Below are positions 11,801 to 26,800 of a stretch of DNA of 64,000 bases, one piece after another. The stretch is from Ariolimax columbianus (Eukaryota; Mollusca; Gastropoda; Stylommatophora; Arionidae): contig JAVGWX010000011.1 of the NCBI GenBank assembly GCA_036924085.1, positions 22,124,739 through 22,188,738 on the forward strand. The letters run 5' to 3'. The notes below the pieces were generated by a model. The model was given only the letters and a program-made list of their open reading frames with translations. It was not told the origin of the DNA and did not search any database. Position numbers and translations under genes: made by a program. Numbering within the stretch: the stretch's first letter is position 1; each line of letters starts with the position of its first letter.

Positions 11801-14800
11801 TCTTTTTAAGTTTTGTATGTTGTACATTGTACCAATATCTTGTATCCCTTTTAGTCGTCTTTTCAAAATTGTGATTTCTATTTGGTACATTAGACTTATC
11901 CAGTGATTGATAATTTATTGTCACAGAAGTATTCTCTGATCATAAGTTGTATTTCCCCTGCCATTTTGGACTTCAGGACTTTAGCTCCCAGGCATTGGTG
12001 TGGAAGAAACAAAGTAGGGCTAATTTGGTTATGTGCTTTCTTCTGATGACATCCTCAAGTCATTCTGCCAGTACTGTTTCAAATCTTGTAAAATGTTTTC
12101 ATCCACAGACTGCAAAGAACTTGAATTAGCAGACAAAGTACTTGATATTTTGAATCAGGTATAAATGTAGCTTTGTGTCATGAATCAGATTTGAGATTTT
12201 CTCTGAAAAATGACATATTACTAAAAGCATTGAATACTGACTGCTGCAGACCTTCACTTGTCTACACAAAAGAGGATTGCTCAAAGATCCCAGAGCCTGT
12301 AGATATTTTTCAAAGAGACATGGATACAGCGGGATTAAGATCAATCTGTATTACAGAGGAAATGTTTGTTTTTTAAATTGGAGGGTTTGAAAGTGGATAA
12401 ATCCAGGTCAAGATGGTATTCATCCAAAATTGCTGTATGAAATTAGAGACCAACTAGCAAAACCATTGACTATATTATGTTCTCAATCACTTGCAAAAGG
12501 GATTGCGCCACAAGATTGGAAAGATGCAGGAGTGATCCCCTTATTCTTCTTCTTCTTCTTCTGCGTACACAGTCAGACAGTAACCATTATTTTCTCGAAA
12601 AAAGCGGCGGTCGTCCTGAGACTCTCGCCACTACCATAGAGCTTGTCTTGCAGTTCCACTGGCAATGGCCACATCTGCTCTCTCTGATCCTCGTATGTCG
12701 GGCAGTTCTGCAGCAGATGTTCAGTGGTCATTTTACCAGTACCGCACGGGCATTCGTCGGTACACCCTATCTTCAATTTGTTGAAGAGGTGGTACCTCAG
12801 TCTGTTGTGGCCAGTGCGAAGTCTGAAGACAACGACCTGCTCTCTTCGGTTCAACTGGTAATAGGCATCGTTTTTGGTGTAACCAGTATGTTCGGTTTCC
12901 CATTTGGACATGTACCTGGCTTTGATAAGCCGTTTTGACTCTTCGTACGTCATACTGGTATCTATTTGTGGTAGCCTTGCACCTTCTTTTGCCAGTCTGT
13001 CTGCCTCCTCGTTGCCTTGGATGTTGCAGTGTGACGGAACCCACTGTACCACTACTCTTTTTGGTGCGGACTGTTGGCACAGTTTGCAGAGTGCTGCTCT
13101 TAAGTCATTAAGCTCAGTGTTTTTCTGGCTTTTTAGCGCTGTGACTACTTCGAGAGCATCTGTCAGCAGGACTATATGGCTCTCATTTTCACTGTGTGTT
13201 ACCATTTCTTCCACTGCCGCCCTCAGTGCCTCTGCCTCTGCTCTGAAATTGCTCGTGTACTTACCAGTAGCGAATGACAGTGTTATTTTTCTGCCATTTG
13301 GTAGGTTCAGAAATGCTCCTGCCCCTCCGTTCTGTGTAGTGTTTGTTACAGAACCGTCGGTGTATGCATGGGTCCAGTCCATGCTTGGGTAGCTTTTCGT
13401 TATGAAGCTTAGGGTAGTGTCTCTCCTTTCTTTTTCACTCTGGCAGTTTTTGTTTGCAATACCTGGTATATTTTCTACCACCTCTGGAAATATATCCTGC
13501 CTCCAAGTAGGTTTTCGTACAGTAGTGATGGGTTTTGGTGTTGTTAGTGCGTTTATGGGATCTTCGTGCATCTTTGCTTTGGCTATTTCTGCAAAGTTTC
13601 TCCGCTTTAGTTTCCCAGTTCCCAAATTGTTTAGCCTCTGGTACATTGGATGGTCCGTCAGTCTTCGGAGTTTCTCTGACTGCAGCTGGGCTCTGCAGTC
13701 TCTTCTATCGGTCATGGATTGCAGTTTTGTAATCTTTTCAAGTTCTACAATTGGCGTTGACTTCATGCCACCTGTTATGATTCTCATGGCTTGGTTTTGA
13801 AGTTTGTTAACTTTATCGAAGTTCGCCTTCGCTGCTGTTGTCCATGCCGCGATGCCATACTCGAGAACTGGTCTCACTCTTCCAGTGTACAGTTTCTTTA
13901 GTATGCCTTCGTCTGCTCCCCAGCTTGTGCCAGCAAGTTTCCTCATGATCGCCATTCTTTCTCTGGCTTTCATTCGGTTTCTCTCAATCTGATTTTTCCA
14001 TGTCATGCGCCGATCAAATGTGACTCCCAGATAGGTTGGGTTGTCGTTTGGCTGCAGGATTTTGCCATTTAGGCTTAATTTGGTACTTTGGGGTTTTAAT
14101 GAGAGCGAGAATATTGTGCACGTGGTTTTCTCCTCGTTTATTTTGACCAGCCATGAGTTCGCCCACTCTTCCAGCGATGTTAGGGCCGTTTGCATCCGAT
14201 TTCTTGCTATGGTGAGATTCTTTTCAGAGGTCCACATAGCCAGATCGTCTGCAAACATTGAGCTATGGACTCTTCTTGGTATATTCTCTGTAATGTCGTT
14301 TATATATACCAGGAAGAGTGTGGGTGACAGTACTCCCCCTTGGGGTACTCCCTGCTCGAGTGTCACCTTTTTGCTCATCTGCCCTTGTACTTGGACTCTG
14401 GCCGTTCTTTGTTTGAGGTAGTGGTTGATCCACTTGTACATCTTCCCACAGACATCACTTCTTCTTAGCTTGACTCTAAGTCCATCTTTCCAGACTTTGT
14501 CAAATGCCTTTTCCAGATCCACCCAAACAGCTACTGTGTGTTTCTGTGCCTGGTAGGCATCTTCTATCTCCTGGGCTATGAGGATGACCTGGTCCTCAGT
14601 GGATCTGTGCTGTCTAAAGCCGGCTTGCTGTGGAATTAGTATTCGTTTTTCTTCCAGATGCCACATCAGTCTGGTGTTTATCATCCGTTCCATCAGCTTG
14701 CCGACACAGCTCAGTAGGCTTATGGGCCTGTATCCATTCGGATCTGTTTTGTCCTTTCCTGTTTTTGGTACTGGTACCAGTATTGCATCTTTCCATGCCT

Positions 14801-17800
14801 GGGGTACAATACCCCTTTTCCAGCTTTGGTTCAGGACTGATAGTAGTTTTTTCTTCGCTGTTTGGCCCAGCCCCATCAGCATTTCGTTTGTTATCCCGTC
14901 TTTTCCGGGAGATTTCCTTTTCTTAAGTGTTCTCATGGCCTCTTCCATTTCGCGCATTGTTAGTTTGGCCATCATGTGCTCTTCAGGAGCCGTATTTATG
15001 TTTTCGTGTCCCTTTAGCTCTTCGCTAATGTCTGTATGCTTTTCTGCAGGGACCTCGATGTGGTTTGCTCTGGCATAGTGATCGACAAAGGCGTTTGCGG
15101 CTTTCTTACCTGTGATCAAGTTCTCGCCCTGCTTGATAGTAATTTGTTTATTTGACGGGGTTTCGTCGTTCATGGCTCTGACTAGCTTCCATAGCTTGTT
15201 CCCTTCTTTGTCCAGGTTTAAACTTTCCGTTTTATTTTTCCAACTTTCTCTTGCTGTTTGCTTGAGAGTGTGTTTGTACTTCGCCGTTGCGGCTTTGAGG
15301 GCGATGTTTGCCTCCATGGATTTTTCTCGCTCTGCCATGTTCCTAGCATTTGTAACCGCATCTTCCACTTTCTGCAACTCATCATTCCAGTAGGGCTTAT
15401 AGTTTTTCCTAGCTCCTCTTGGGATGGTTTCAGTGGCGGCTTGCATTATTGCCTTGCTTAGGCTCTCTACCATGGGCTTCATTTTGGTGTTTCGTGTGTT
15501 GATGGTTTCACACAGCCCATCTGTCAGGATTGCAAAACTGTCCCAGTCGGCTCGTTTGTAATTCCAACGTGATCCCCTTATTCAAAAAGGGCAAAAAATC
15601 AGATCCAGCAAATTATAGACCTGTGAGTTTAACGAGCATAGTCTGTAAATTGTTAAGAGTCAATAATTAAAGAAAACATTGTAATGCATTTAGACAAATT
15701 TAATCTAATCAGAAATAGTCAGCATGGATTTACTAGAAGGAGATCATGCTTAACAAATCTATTAGAATTCATGGAGGAGGTTACCAAAATGATAGATAAG
15801 GGGAGCCAGTGGACGTTATTTATCTAAATTTTGCAAAGGCCTTTGATAGAGTACTTCATCAAAGATTATTTCGAAAGTTAAAATCACATGGAATAGGTGG
15901 GGAAGTTGCCAAATGGATTGAAAAATTGGTTAACGAGAAGAAGGCAGAGGGTGGGTATAAATAAGGAGTACTCTGAGTGGTGTGAAGTGAAAAGTGGTGT
16001 GCCACAGGGCTCGGTTTTAGGACCAATTTTGTTCTTGATATATATAAATGATTTGGACATTGATATGGGATCCATGATTGCAAAATTTGCTGATGACACG
16101 AAACTATGCAGTAGTGTCTCATCTAAAGCAGAAGTGGATATATTGAGGTCGGATTTAGATAAAATTCAAGAATGATCTGTAAGCTGGCAGATAGAGTTTA
16201 ATGTAGATAAATGTACAGTCATCCACATGGGTAGATCCAATATGGAACATAATTACAGAATGGGAGAGAACAATATTAGAAAGATAGATAAGGAAAGGGA
16301 CCTAGGGGTTATAATAGATCATACAGGTAAGGTGAGGGAGCAAGTTTAGGTAGCAGTAAAAAAGGCAAATGCAATGTTAGGTATGGTAAAAAGAAATATT
16401 AAACCTTGGAGCAAGGAAGTGATAGTCAAACTGTATAAAGCATTAGTTAGACCTAGATTGGAGTACTGTGTACAGGTGTGGAGTCCTTATCATAGAGGGG
16501 ATATAAACATGCTGGAAAGAATACAAAAAAGAGCAACAAAGCTGATAGTGGGATTCTAGAATTACAGTTATGAGGAAAGACTCAGAAAAACCGGCCTACA
16601 ATGTTTAGAAGAGAGAAGAATTCGTGGTGACTTAATGCAGGTTTATAAGATGATCAGAGCAATGGATAAATTAGACTATAACAAGTTTTTTAAAATACAG
16701 CCACCCACAATAATAAGAGGGCATAGCTACAAGCTGACTAAAGAGAGGTCCAGATTAGATATTAGGAAATATTTTTTTAATCAGAGAGTGGTGACTGCTT
16801 GGAATGCATTGCCAGGGGGGGTAGTGGAGGCAGGGACAGTTAATGCATTTAAGAATAAATTGGATGCGCATAGCTTTTAGAGCAAGGTGATGTAAATGTA
16901 ACTGGTTTAATACAGACTCTGCAGGGTCTTCTAATCCAGTATAAAGACGTTAAGTTAAGTTACAGGATGTGGAATCATTCATATATCTTAGTAGCAATAT
17001 AGGCAAAGTAGGAGATACAGATAAAGATGTCAAAATAAGAATACAAAAGATGAGAGGAGCTTTTATTGCATTGGGGACCTTATAGAAATAAAAACAAATA
17101 AAGTCCAACACAGAAATACAAATCTTAAACATAAATGTAAAGTTCATTCTATTATATGGATCTGAAACATGGAGAACAACAAAGGCAACCATGAAAAATG
17201 TAGACTTTCATAAACTGGTGCCAGAATAGTTGGATTTAAATGGTATATCAAAATCACTAGTGTTGAATTGTTTGAAAAACCAGTGAGTTATCAGGGGAAC
17301 ATGAGGTGAGGAGAAGGCATTGATGTGTAGGACACATTAAAGAAACTCACCAATAGCACTGCAAGACAGTCTCTGTTCTGGAATCCTCAAGGCAAGAGAG
17401 AAATAAAGGACGACCAAAACACACATGGGGAAGAGAACTCGAGACAAACATAAAGGAAATAGAAAAGATGTGGACAGAGCTGGAACGGATGATCTAGAAT
17501 AGGAAGACTTGACTTGTATCTGTTGAAGACCACTGGTACATAAGTAGCTGTAAGGTTTTTTTATTTGATCCATTGGGGCCCTATGTTCCAAGGAGAATCA
17601 GAAGAATATAGTCAAGTCTTGAGTTTGGTCAAATATATGTTTGTGTTATGAATGTGGAATGAATTTGGTCATTTATGTGTATGTTATGAATGAGAAAGTA
17701 GTTTGGTCAAATATGTGTGTGTTATGAATGTGGAATGAGTTTGGTCATATATGTGTGTGTTGTAAATGAGGATTGAGTTTGGTCATATATGTGTGTGGGG

Positions 17801-20800
17801 ATGGCGTGGACTAGTGGTTAAGTTACACGGCTCACAACTTGAAGGTTCTGGATTTGATCCCCATCACAGCACCGGCCGTTACCCGGGGAAAGCAAACCCT
17901 CTGCAGGAGGAAGCAGACCCTTACATAAAATGCTCGCCAAAGTCAGATACACTGGGCTGACAGGCGCAAAATAAAAACATAGTGCAATGCACACCGCCTT
18001 GGAGAATAGAGATATAAGGCGAACAGAAAAAATAACAAATATATGTGTGTGTTATGAATGAGGAATGAGTTTGGTCTAATGTAGGTGTGTTATGAATAAG
18101 GAATGAGTTTGGTCATATATGTGTGTGTTATGAGTGAGGAATGAGTTTGGTCATATATGTGTGTGCTATGAGTGAGGAATGAGTTTGGTCATATATGTGT
18201 GTGCTATGAGTGAGGAATGAGTTTGGTCATATATGTGTGTGCTATGAGTGAGGAATGAGTTTGGTCATATATGTGTGTGCTATGAATGAGGAATATGTTA
18301 TTTACAATGTGTAGACAAAAACAATTACCTGTTCATTTTTTCATCAGTACTTCTTATTGTTTGCTCTAAATAAAACACAAAGTTTCCTGACCATATTTTT
18401 TTTATAAAAAAAAAAATTTTTTTTGGCGTTAGCCTTATTTCTGTATTCCCCATGGTGGTGTGCGTTGCACTGTTTTTATTTTGCGCATGTCAGTCCAGTG
18501 CATCCGACTTTGGCATGCATTTTATGTAAGGGTCTGCTTCCTCCTGCATTTTCTAAGAGCTTGCTTCCCCGGGGTAACGGCCGGTGCTGTGATGAGGATC
18601 AAACCCAGCACCTTCGGTTTGTGAGCCGTGTCCCTTACCACTAGCCCACGCCGTCCCCGCTCCTGACCAAATGTAATAATATAGTTACTATGCTTACTTT
18701 CTGTGTCCTCGGCACCACATAAGACGTCCTGTTTCCAATGTTCAGCCACATGGATTGCCTTCCTCAACATGTCATCCATATTGCATGTTTCCAGAAGGTT
18801 TGGACAGATCATCAGGTGGTCTGGGTCTTGTATTGCTCCACAATCGCCATACCTAAAACCCCATCTCTTGAAATTCTTTCTCCATCGTGAAACATTACTT
18901 CAGAGTCTATTTAATGACTTTCATGTTGTGTAAGGCAAGTGATGGTCATTCGCAGGTTCCTCCCGCAGCTTGATCCAAAGAATCTGCATCATTTCATTCC
19001 ATTTTTGATGCAGCATTTTCCAGGACTAGTCTCAAGCGGCTGTTTTGACTGTAAGAAACTTCATCTAGATTTCGATCTTGTGCACTGCACCTGATGTCCA
19101 AACATAGGCTACCTAGGGTCATTTGTTTGTTTCTTGCTTTCATTTTCTAATGCAACACTTCATTGTTTTTCATGTGATATTACGCCAATTATGTGGTGTA
19201 TTTTTTCAGTTTTGCGTTCGCCCTATTTATCTATTCCCTATAGCGGTCTGCTTTGCACTATCTTTCTATTTTGTTCCTTAGGGTTAGGGAAGGAAAAGCC
19301 AGCAAGAAAGGGAACTGGCCACACCACCTCACACAATTGGTTTTCCATCACAAGCGAGGATGGCGACATCATCAGACGATTTTGTCTTGATGATGCAGCT
19401 TGTGCTGTATTGGATTATAGTGAGGAAGAAACAGTGCCGGTCATAAATCTCACTCTCTGGTTCCGAGCTACAGTGAACCAGTGACAAGACATAAGTCGAG
19501 ACGACTGGAGGTAACTCAGGATGCAGGCATTCTTGTTCCACCTCCCTTGAGACCAGGGATCGCTTGAAACGTGTGGGATTCGATCACCCACCATATCCAT
19601 TTATAACTTTGAGAGGCGAGTGCCTTACCTTTCGACCACAGTGACCTCACACAAGCTGTAGCTTAGTATACTGAAGTCATTAACGCTTCATTCCTGACCA
19701 GTGGTTAAGTCAACTGAAGGACACTCTTTACTTTACTTATTACTTATACTGCTCGCATACAGCATATTTGCCTGACTGACGCAGAGGATTATATGATTAC
19801 TTATACTTTTACATTTCTTCTTATTTAACAGACGTTGCAGAGACTCAAGTTTCTTGTTGAAGTAAAAAATGGGTCTCTTCTGCAACATAATTTGGAGAAA
19901 GAGAAAGCAGAACTTGATCTGGACTTGTTCCGTACTTTGTGTCTAAAAGCTGAAGTGGTAATTGTGTTAAATTTGAAACTTGTTTTATAATGTGCCATTA
20001 AATCAGCCATCTGTCTGTTTGTACTGAACTTAACAAAATATTCAAAGGAATGAAAAGAAAATGCTTTGGCATTTTAATGTAATGGGAAATAGTCAATTTC
20101 TTTGTAATAAATTTGTATAATCACAATTTTAAATAAACATGAATTTATTGTATTTATACAGAATTTGTTTGAAAATGGTGATTAATACTCATCTGCTGTA
20201 TGGAACTCTACAGAATGCAGTGTCTGAACTAAGATTAGATTGTTTAAATCCAGTACTCCAAGTCATCTAGTGTAGAAGGCTGCCCAGCATTTTACATTGT
20301 ACATCTTTCAGTTGGATAGTATATGACCTCAGAGAAAAACATAATGATATGACCAAATGGGCTGGATAGAAATGACCCACGGGGGGAAAGAAGTGTGAAG
20401 ACACCAAAATACGATCAGGAAAGTACCAGAGTTGCTGGAGTAGTCTCGTGGATGGGAGATAAAAGAAATGACAAAAAATAACAGTCGGTGGAAAACATCT
20501 TAATGTTCCAATAGGAACCAGCTTGAATTAGAAAGTCACAATCTGAGACTGAAGACGCAGCACTGAATCAGCTGTCAGTTACTCATAGCTGTCAGAAGAG
20601 AATAGAACCAACTCAACGTTGACTACCAGACCCTTGACCGGCAAGAGCAGACTATCATTCTTTGCCTAAGGATTGAGCACAATAGACTGAATAAACACAT
20701 GTACAGGCTTCGTCTGTCTGCTTCGTCACAGTGTACATGTGGGACAGGCGAACAAACTGCCGAGTATGTTTTGCAGGACTGTCCTCTGTATGGTCAGTTA

Positions 20801-23800
20801 AGGAGAATACACTGGCCAAATGATTTGAAATGCGAAAACTCGCCTGATGATGTAAACATCTATAATGTGATCACAAGAAGAAGTTACTCATAGATTGCTG
20901 CTTGAGGTATGATCAGCAAACCATAACTGACCAAGACCCTATTCCACCTTCAACTGGCAGCCATGGAAACAGGCTGTGTAAGTGTAGTCAACTTAGAGAA
21001 TACAGATCTCAGAGGGAAAATAAACTTGGTTCCAAAAACGCAAGGCTGAAATCAGATGTGTCTGCTCAAAGGTGCAGATTTCACATCCTCACGTCCTTTT
21101 CAAGATGAATTACGAAGAAATCAATATCTTTTCACCTAGTAAATTATTTTAATTCCATCAATATTATTATTATAGTCTTAGTCGATCTGTAGTCTACAGG
21201 GGGGGGGTGCTTTTGTGCAGGTCCCAGCTCTGATGTAAGCTGGATGTAGCTGGGATGATGATTTCCTGCTTAGCAGGCTATGCTTGAGCAGCTTACTACT
21301 TTGCTGTGTTATGATAAGATCTGTGGAGGGTGGTTAACCGATGTGCAAGTCCATCTTAATAACACTAGAGCAATGTAGACCCACAGCCTGTTAGGCACCA
21401 TCTATGCTGCACTTAACACACCATCTAACCATGGTCAGTGTTATGCCATGTCACACAGTTAGTCATCTCTTACGACATGCTGTCTGTGGGGCAGTGGTGC
21501 TATTCTTCTCTATTAACAAAGACCCCGGCGGACCACTCAGGACTAGACTATTATTAATATATATTTATGTTATTCACTTATCCTAACAGCTAAATAGTGT
21601 GCAGCGAAACTTTGTCCTTTATGAAGGGACTGAGGAAATTAAAAGAGATTTGTTCTTGAACCCTGAATAATACGTGAACATCCATGCACCAAAATTTATA
21701 TCTATGTACACTGGCTGCAATATTTTGTTTACGTGCAGCCATTTATTGCATATACATAACATTTTGTCTGTTTTGTTTTCTTTCTTAACAAATATTCATG
21801 TTGTTCCCTGGAACGTAGGGGGTCATTAGGGAGTCACACTTCGCTGCATTGTAAATTACCTATTCCCACTTATCTGTCTGTCTGTTACAAGTATTTCTTC
21901 CTTCATCATGGTTTTCCATGTCTGTTTCTCAATATTATTTGTTGAGTAATTTGTTAAGAGCTTCTTACCTCCTACTCTCTTTCTCACTCCTGGGACTGTT
22001 TACCTTTAGTATAGTGTTGACCTACCCATTTGATCTTGACACAGGACAGTCAAATGGAATTTGCATGTTTTTTGCTTCAAAAAAACAAAAAAAATTAAAA
22101 TACAATCTTGACATCTTCTATCTAATTCAGAAGAACATTTAAATATTGTTTAGTATATTAAATGAAAAATTGGGATCAAGATGATGAGCAGCGCATGAGC
22201 TGCAGTGGTCAGCGACCCATAGCTGACTGCTAGCATCAAGGCCAGCAAACTAGAGCTGCCAAGACCCTTCTACACCTCCAAGCGGTGATCCTGGATAAAA
22301 GGCTGCAGCAGGCAGACTGGCTAAGGAGAAGGAACGAAGAGGGAATGCTAACCCAGTACTAAAAAAATGCTTGCTGAAGTCAGATGTGTTGGACCGAAAG
22401 GTGCAAATATCGCAGTCAAGGTGTAAACTACGACACAGTGCATTCCGTTCTCTGGATTTCATTCTGCTACTTAAACCCTTTCTTGGTTTGGTTGCGGGAG
22501 ATTGAGAATGAACGAGGCCAAGCCAAGCCAAATGAAAAATTGTTTATCATACTGATCTAATATATATTATTATCTCATCTCGTTTGTTCCGTAACCTAGG
22601 TGATCTTAGAGACATCACATTGCAGTAACCACCTCAATAGATCATTGAACTGTCTGTCGTCACCGTACACTAAAGCGTACATTGCGGTTTCAATAAATAT
22701 CGTACGTCTATAGTGCTTCTTAAAACAACATCTTCTCCTTTGCCAGGAGCTGCACCCTGTACCACATTAGCAAACCATGTGAACGTATTACATCAATGTA
22801 GCAAATAATCTCCATGTTTCACAAGCATACAGGTACACAGAGATGATCAATGTCTGCATGAAATTGAATTTAGGGGTAAGAGAGATATTTTTATCTTTCA
22901 AAATAGGCTTAAGTGAGGTAAGACTTGATATTCTACCTATTTTATTTCTAATTAGAGAATCGGTAAATCCAAGTACAGCGAGGCGATATCAGCAGTTGAC
23001 AGGGCTAAAGAAATGCTGCAGAAGTTTCCCAATGAGGTAAAATCAAATGTAGATTATACTGTTGTGCTCTTCGTGTCCCATCTTTGCCTTATGTTGCCCC
23101 CTGATAAAAAGTCTGTGCCAGAGCATCTGATATTCTCCTACAGTGATTGTTTCTGTAGCAACTTATTCAACATAATGGGGTTGCTAGCCCTCATTTGTCA
23201 CCTTTCAATTTTGAGGTTAAGTTACATAGTAAAACAATTGGCAGTGTTTATTCCGAATGTTGAAGTCCGCTGGAAGGGATTTATAAGGTTGAGAAATATA
23301 GGATACTTGCGTATACAATGTGTAGGCTATGTTGTTATTTCACTTCTGATGGAAAGTTGTTGTGAATGCCCACAATGAGTAGGTTTACTCTTTTGTGCGC
23401 CCTGGAAAAGACATTTAGTGGCAGGTTTCAGTAGCTTTCCTCACATGCCGAGTGTGCTGAAGAAGGTGGGCCGGGGTCCTCCAGGCGGTTGTACTATGCT
23501 TGACTTTATCTGCGTGTCGCTCACTATTACGGGATTACGTCGATCACCAACCTCATTAGCCAGACTGCCAAGACGAACAGTCCTATCAAGGGAAAATTAC
23601 GTGGAAGTCGAGGTGGGATTTTTGGCCAGTATATTTTGCCTGGCCCTGACTTACATGTCTGATCAGTATGTTTTACCTGACCCTGACTTACATGTCTGAT
23701 CAGTATATTTTGCCTGACCCTGACTTACATGTCTGATCAGTATATTTTACCTGACCCTGACTAACATGTCTGATCAGTATATTTTGCCTGACCCTGACTA

Positions 23801-26800
23801 ACATGTCTGATCAGTATATTTTGCCTGACCCTGACTTCCATGTCTGATCAGTATGTTTTACCTGACCACATGTTAGACTTCCTTCCTTCTGATGGGATAT
23901 AAACCTATGCTATACTGGAGTTTTGAACCCATGCTGTCTTCATCAAGAGGCAGATTTCTAAACTCTTCATCCACCGCTGCTTGGTTATACCCTTCACTGT
24001 TTTAAAATAGTTTAGTTATTGATTTTACATACTGTTAATGTTGTTCAGTAAAGTAGACCATGGAAACTTGCTCATAGAACTGACCTGGACGCTCCCATAT
24101 GTGCTCAGTCCCTTTCATTGCTAAAAATGCTGACGACAGTTCAAACTCTGTAGCTCCTGCAACGGCTTCTAAATTTTCTCCTGATTGTGCCGACTGAGAG
24201 AAGCAGTATTACCAGGAAGAAAACCCACTACATGCCTGGTCTAAGCACAACGTGATTTGAACCTGGTACATTAGGATTGTAAGCAAAGTTCACAATCCCT
24301 AGGTCACGCTTCCCCTGCGGATCTGTGATAATTGCTTTTTCTAGAATGAAAATGATTTTCTTTGCTTTTTTTGTAGTTTGTAAATAAAAAAAATACCTAT
24401 CACATCATTTCCCCATTTCTGGAATCTCCTAGGTGGAGAGTATAGTCTAGTCGACAGTAAGCTGGCTTCCTAGATTGGGATTACAGCGTGCCAGAGGTTA
24501 GAGTTTACAGGCGGACAGAACAAAAATCAGGGCAGTGGTGCGTGCCTGGTGCAACCGCTCCTTCAGTCAACCCAGCTGTAAATGGGTACCTGACATATGA
24601 GTCGGAGAAGGTAAAAACAACATTGAAGGGAACTGGCCACCCCACCTCACTTAGGCTGCGGCTTAGTTCATGAAGAGTTATCTTCATCCCTGACGGCAAT
24701 TGTTACCATGGGGCTGACCTTTATGGGGATCTATAGGACTGAGAAACAATAGCAGTAAGACTTGGCAGTTGATATGCAGTATGTTGACTATGTTTTTATT
24801 TTCCTACTGTTAGCTAAAAACCTAGGCTTTAACCTGTGTTTCCAGCCTAGAAGATCTTTATAAAGTAGTGTCATGCACAATTACAGAAATGTTAACAATG
24901 ATGTTTGATTATGAACCAGAAAAGGTTCTTGCATGGATGTAAAAGGAGACAGCCCCTCCACCATGAAACATACACCAGACCAATCACTTACTCGTCTACA
25001 AACTAGATTGCAAGCATATACAGAAAGAAAAAATCTGTACAGGCCTTAAAGATGACAAACTGGTATGAGTTACCGACTACAAAATTTGGAAAATGGAACA
25101 TCAGAAGCATCAATGGAAAAGGCTAAAAAGGGACAGAGACTCGTGGATCTTGAAAGTAACATGCTTTTCTACAACAGAGCCAAAAGGGGAGAGAGCCATA
25201 TTGTGGTCAGGAATCAAAGGGACAATGTCAAGTAAAGAAGTTTATGTCTGAACATATATTGGTGTTGAATTTCAAAGAAGAAGACAAGTCAACATTGTCA
25301 TTGTTTGTGCACTGAATGAGGAAGATAAGAGTAGATGCCATAGAAGAATTGGTTCAACTTCTTGAAAAGACAATGGATGATTGTCTTGATGAATTTAACC
25401 TTTTTGGTGATTTCAATGACAAAGTGGGAAATGATGATCATCCTAGATGTAATTGGGGGGGGGGGGGATTGAGAGATACTGGGAAAATGTTCTGAATGAC
25501 AACCAAAGGCGACTCCTGATATTCTGTGGCAAGTAATACCTAGTCATCACAAATACAAAGTTCACTCACAAGCGCATATTTATATAAACCTAAACACGTT
25601 ATTAAACCAACAAGGAATGAAAAATCCACCATTGATTATTGTGAGGAAAAGTTATGTGAGAAATGCCAGATCCTGGAGAGAAGCAGAAATCAGAAATGAT
25701 CACTATGGACAATAAAGACAACAGCCTACTAAATGCACCCACAATCACTTAAGAAACCAAACGTAGAAGAGAGAAGAGAAGCAAGAATAAAGAACTACAA
25801 GCTAAAGAGGGCTTGAAATTAGGACCATATATCGGGGGCCTATGTCGACAGTAGTGAGAAGTGCAGAGCAACCATCCGGGGTATCTAGAAGCTTTATTGT
25901 TAAAATTGAAGACCATCCTCAAAGCAGAAACATGTAGCAAAGTCTAGAGCTGAGAAGGATGTAAAGAAAACACTTTGATCGACAGAAGAGGTAAAAATTA
26001 TCAGAAAAGAAGGGACGGCGTGAACTAGTGGTTAAGTGACACGGCTCACAACTCGAAGGTGCTGGGTTAGCACCCCAATCATAGCACCGGCCGTTACCCC
26101 GGGGGAAGCAAACCCTTAAAAAATACAGAAGGAAGCAGATTTTAACATAAAAAGCATGCCGAAGTCGGATGCACTGGGTTGATAGGTTGATAGACGCAAA
26201 ATAAAAAACATAGTGCAACGCATACCGCCTTGGGAAATAGTAAATAAGGTGAACGAAAAAAATAAGAAGTGAAATGAAAAAGACATGAAAAAACATACTT
26301 GAAAGCCAAGAATACAGAATGAGAAACAGAGAAAAGCAAAGAATATGTAACACTTAGAGTGGAAGTCAAGAACAAAATGTTAACAACAAAACAAAATCCA
26401 GAGAGAACTTTGGAGAAAGGATGGAAAAGAATGTTGGAGAACACTAGAAGTTGTTGTACAGTACCCAAAACAAACCTGAGAAAGGAAAACGAGTGAGCTT
26501 TGAAATTTATTTAAGATAAACAAGGTTGTAGTTGTTGTTGAATGCTCACAATGAGTAGCATTACTCTTTTGTGTGCCCTGAATAGGATGTTAAGTGGCAG
26601 GTTGTCGTAGCTTTTCTTACATCCCGAGCGTGCTGATGAAGGTATACAGGGGTCCCGGTTATGCTATACTTGGCTTCATTTTTTGTGTCACTCACTACTA
26701 CAGGGATCACATCAATCCGTCACCTTATTAGCCAGACTGCTAGGAAAACGGCCCATTTTCAGGAAAGGCTACGGGGAAGCCGAGGTGAGGGTCTTGGCTA

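Larger units (their letters stand above)
12220..16965 (+). mobile_element. CR1-like element, split by an RNase H-type retrotransposon
   Basis: Left part 12220-12546: FTKEDCSKIPEPVDIFQRDM, then LKVDKS.GQDGIHPKLL and APQDWKDAGVIPLF. Right part 15569-16965: VIPLFKKGKKSDPANYRPVS resumes exactly where the left part stopped. It runs through SGVPQGSVLGPILFLIYIND, KFADDTKLC, LEYCVQVWSPY and GHSYKLTKERSRLDIRKYFF to WNALPGGVVEAGTVNAFK and a TTAAG tail. Stops and frameshifts disable it. It is very similar to the 6925-8483 copy. Confidence 0.88.

Noticed and set aside
12904..15461. Plus-strand open frames of 60-166 codons across 12.9-15.5 kb
   Set aside because: They are antisense shadows of the 969-codon RT/RNase H frame.
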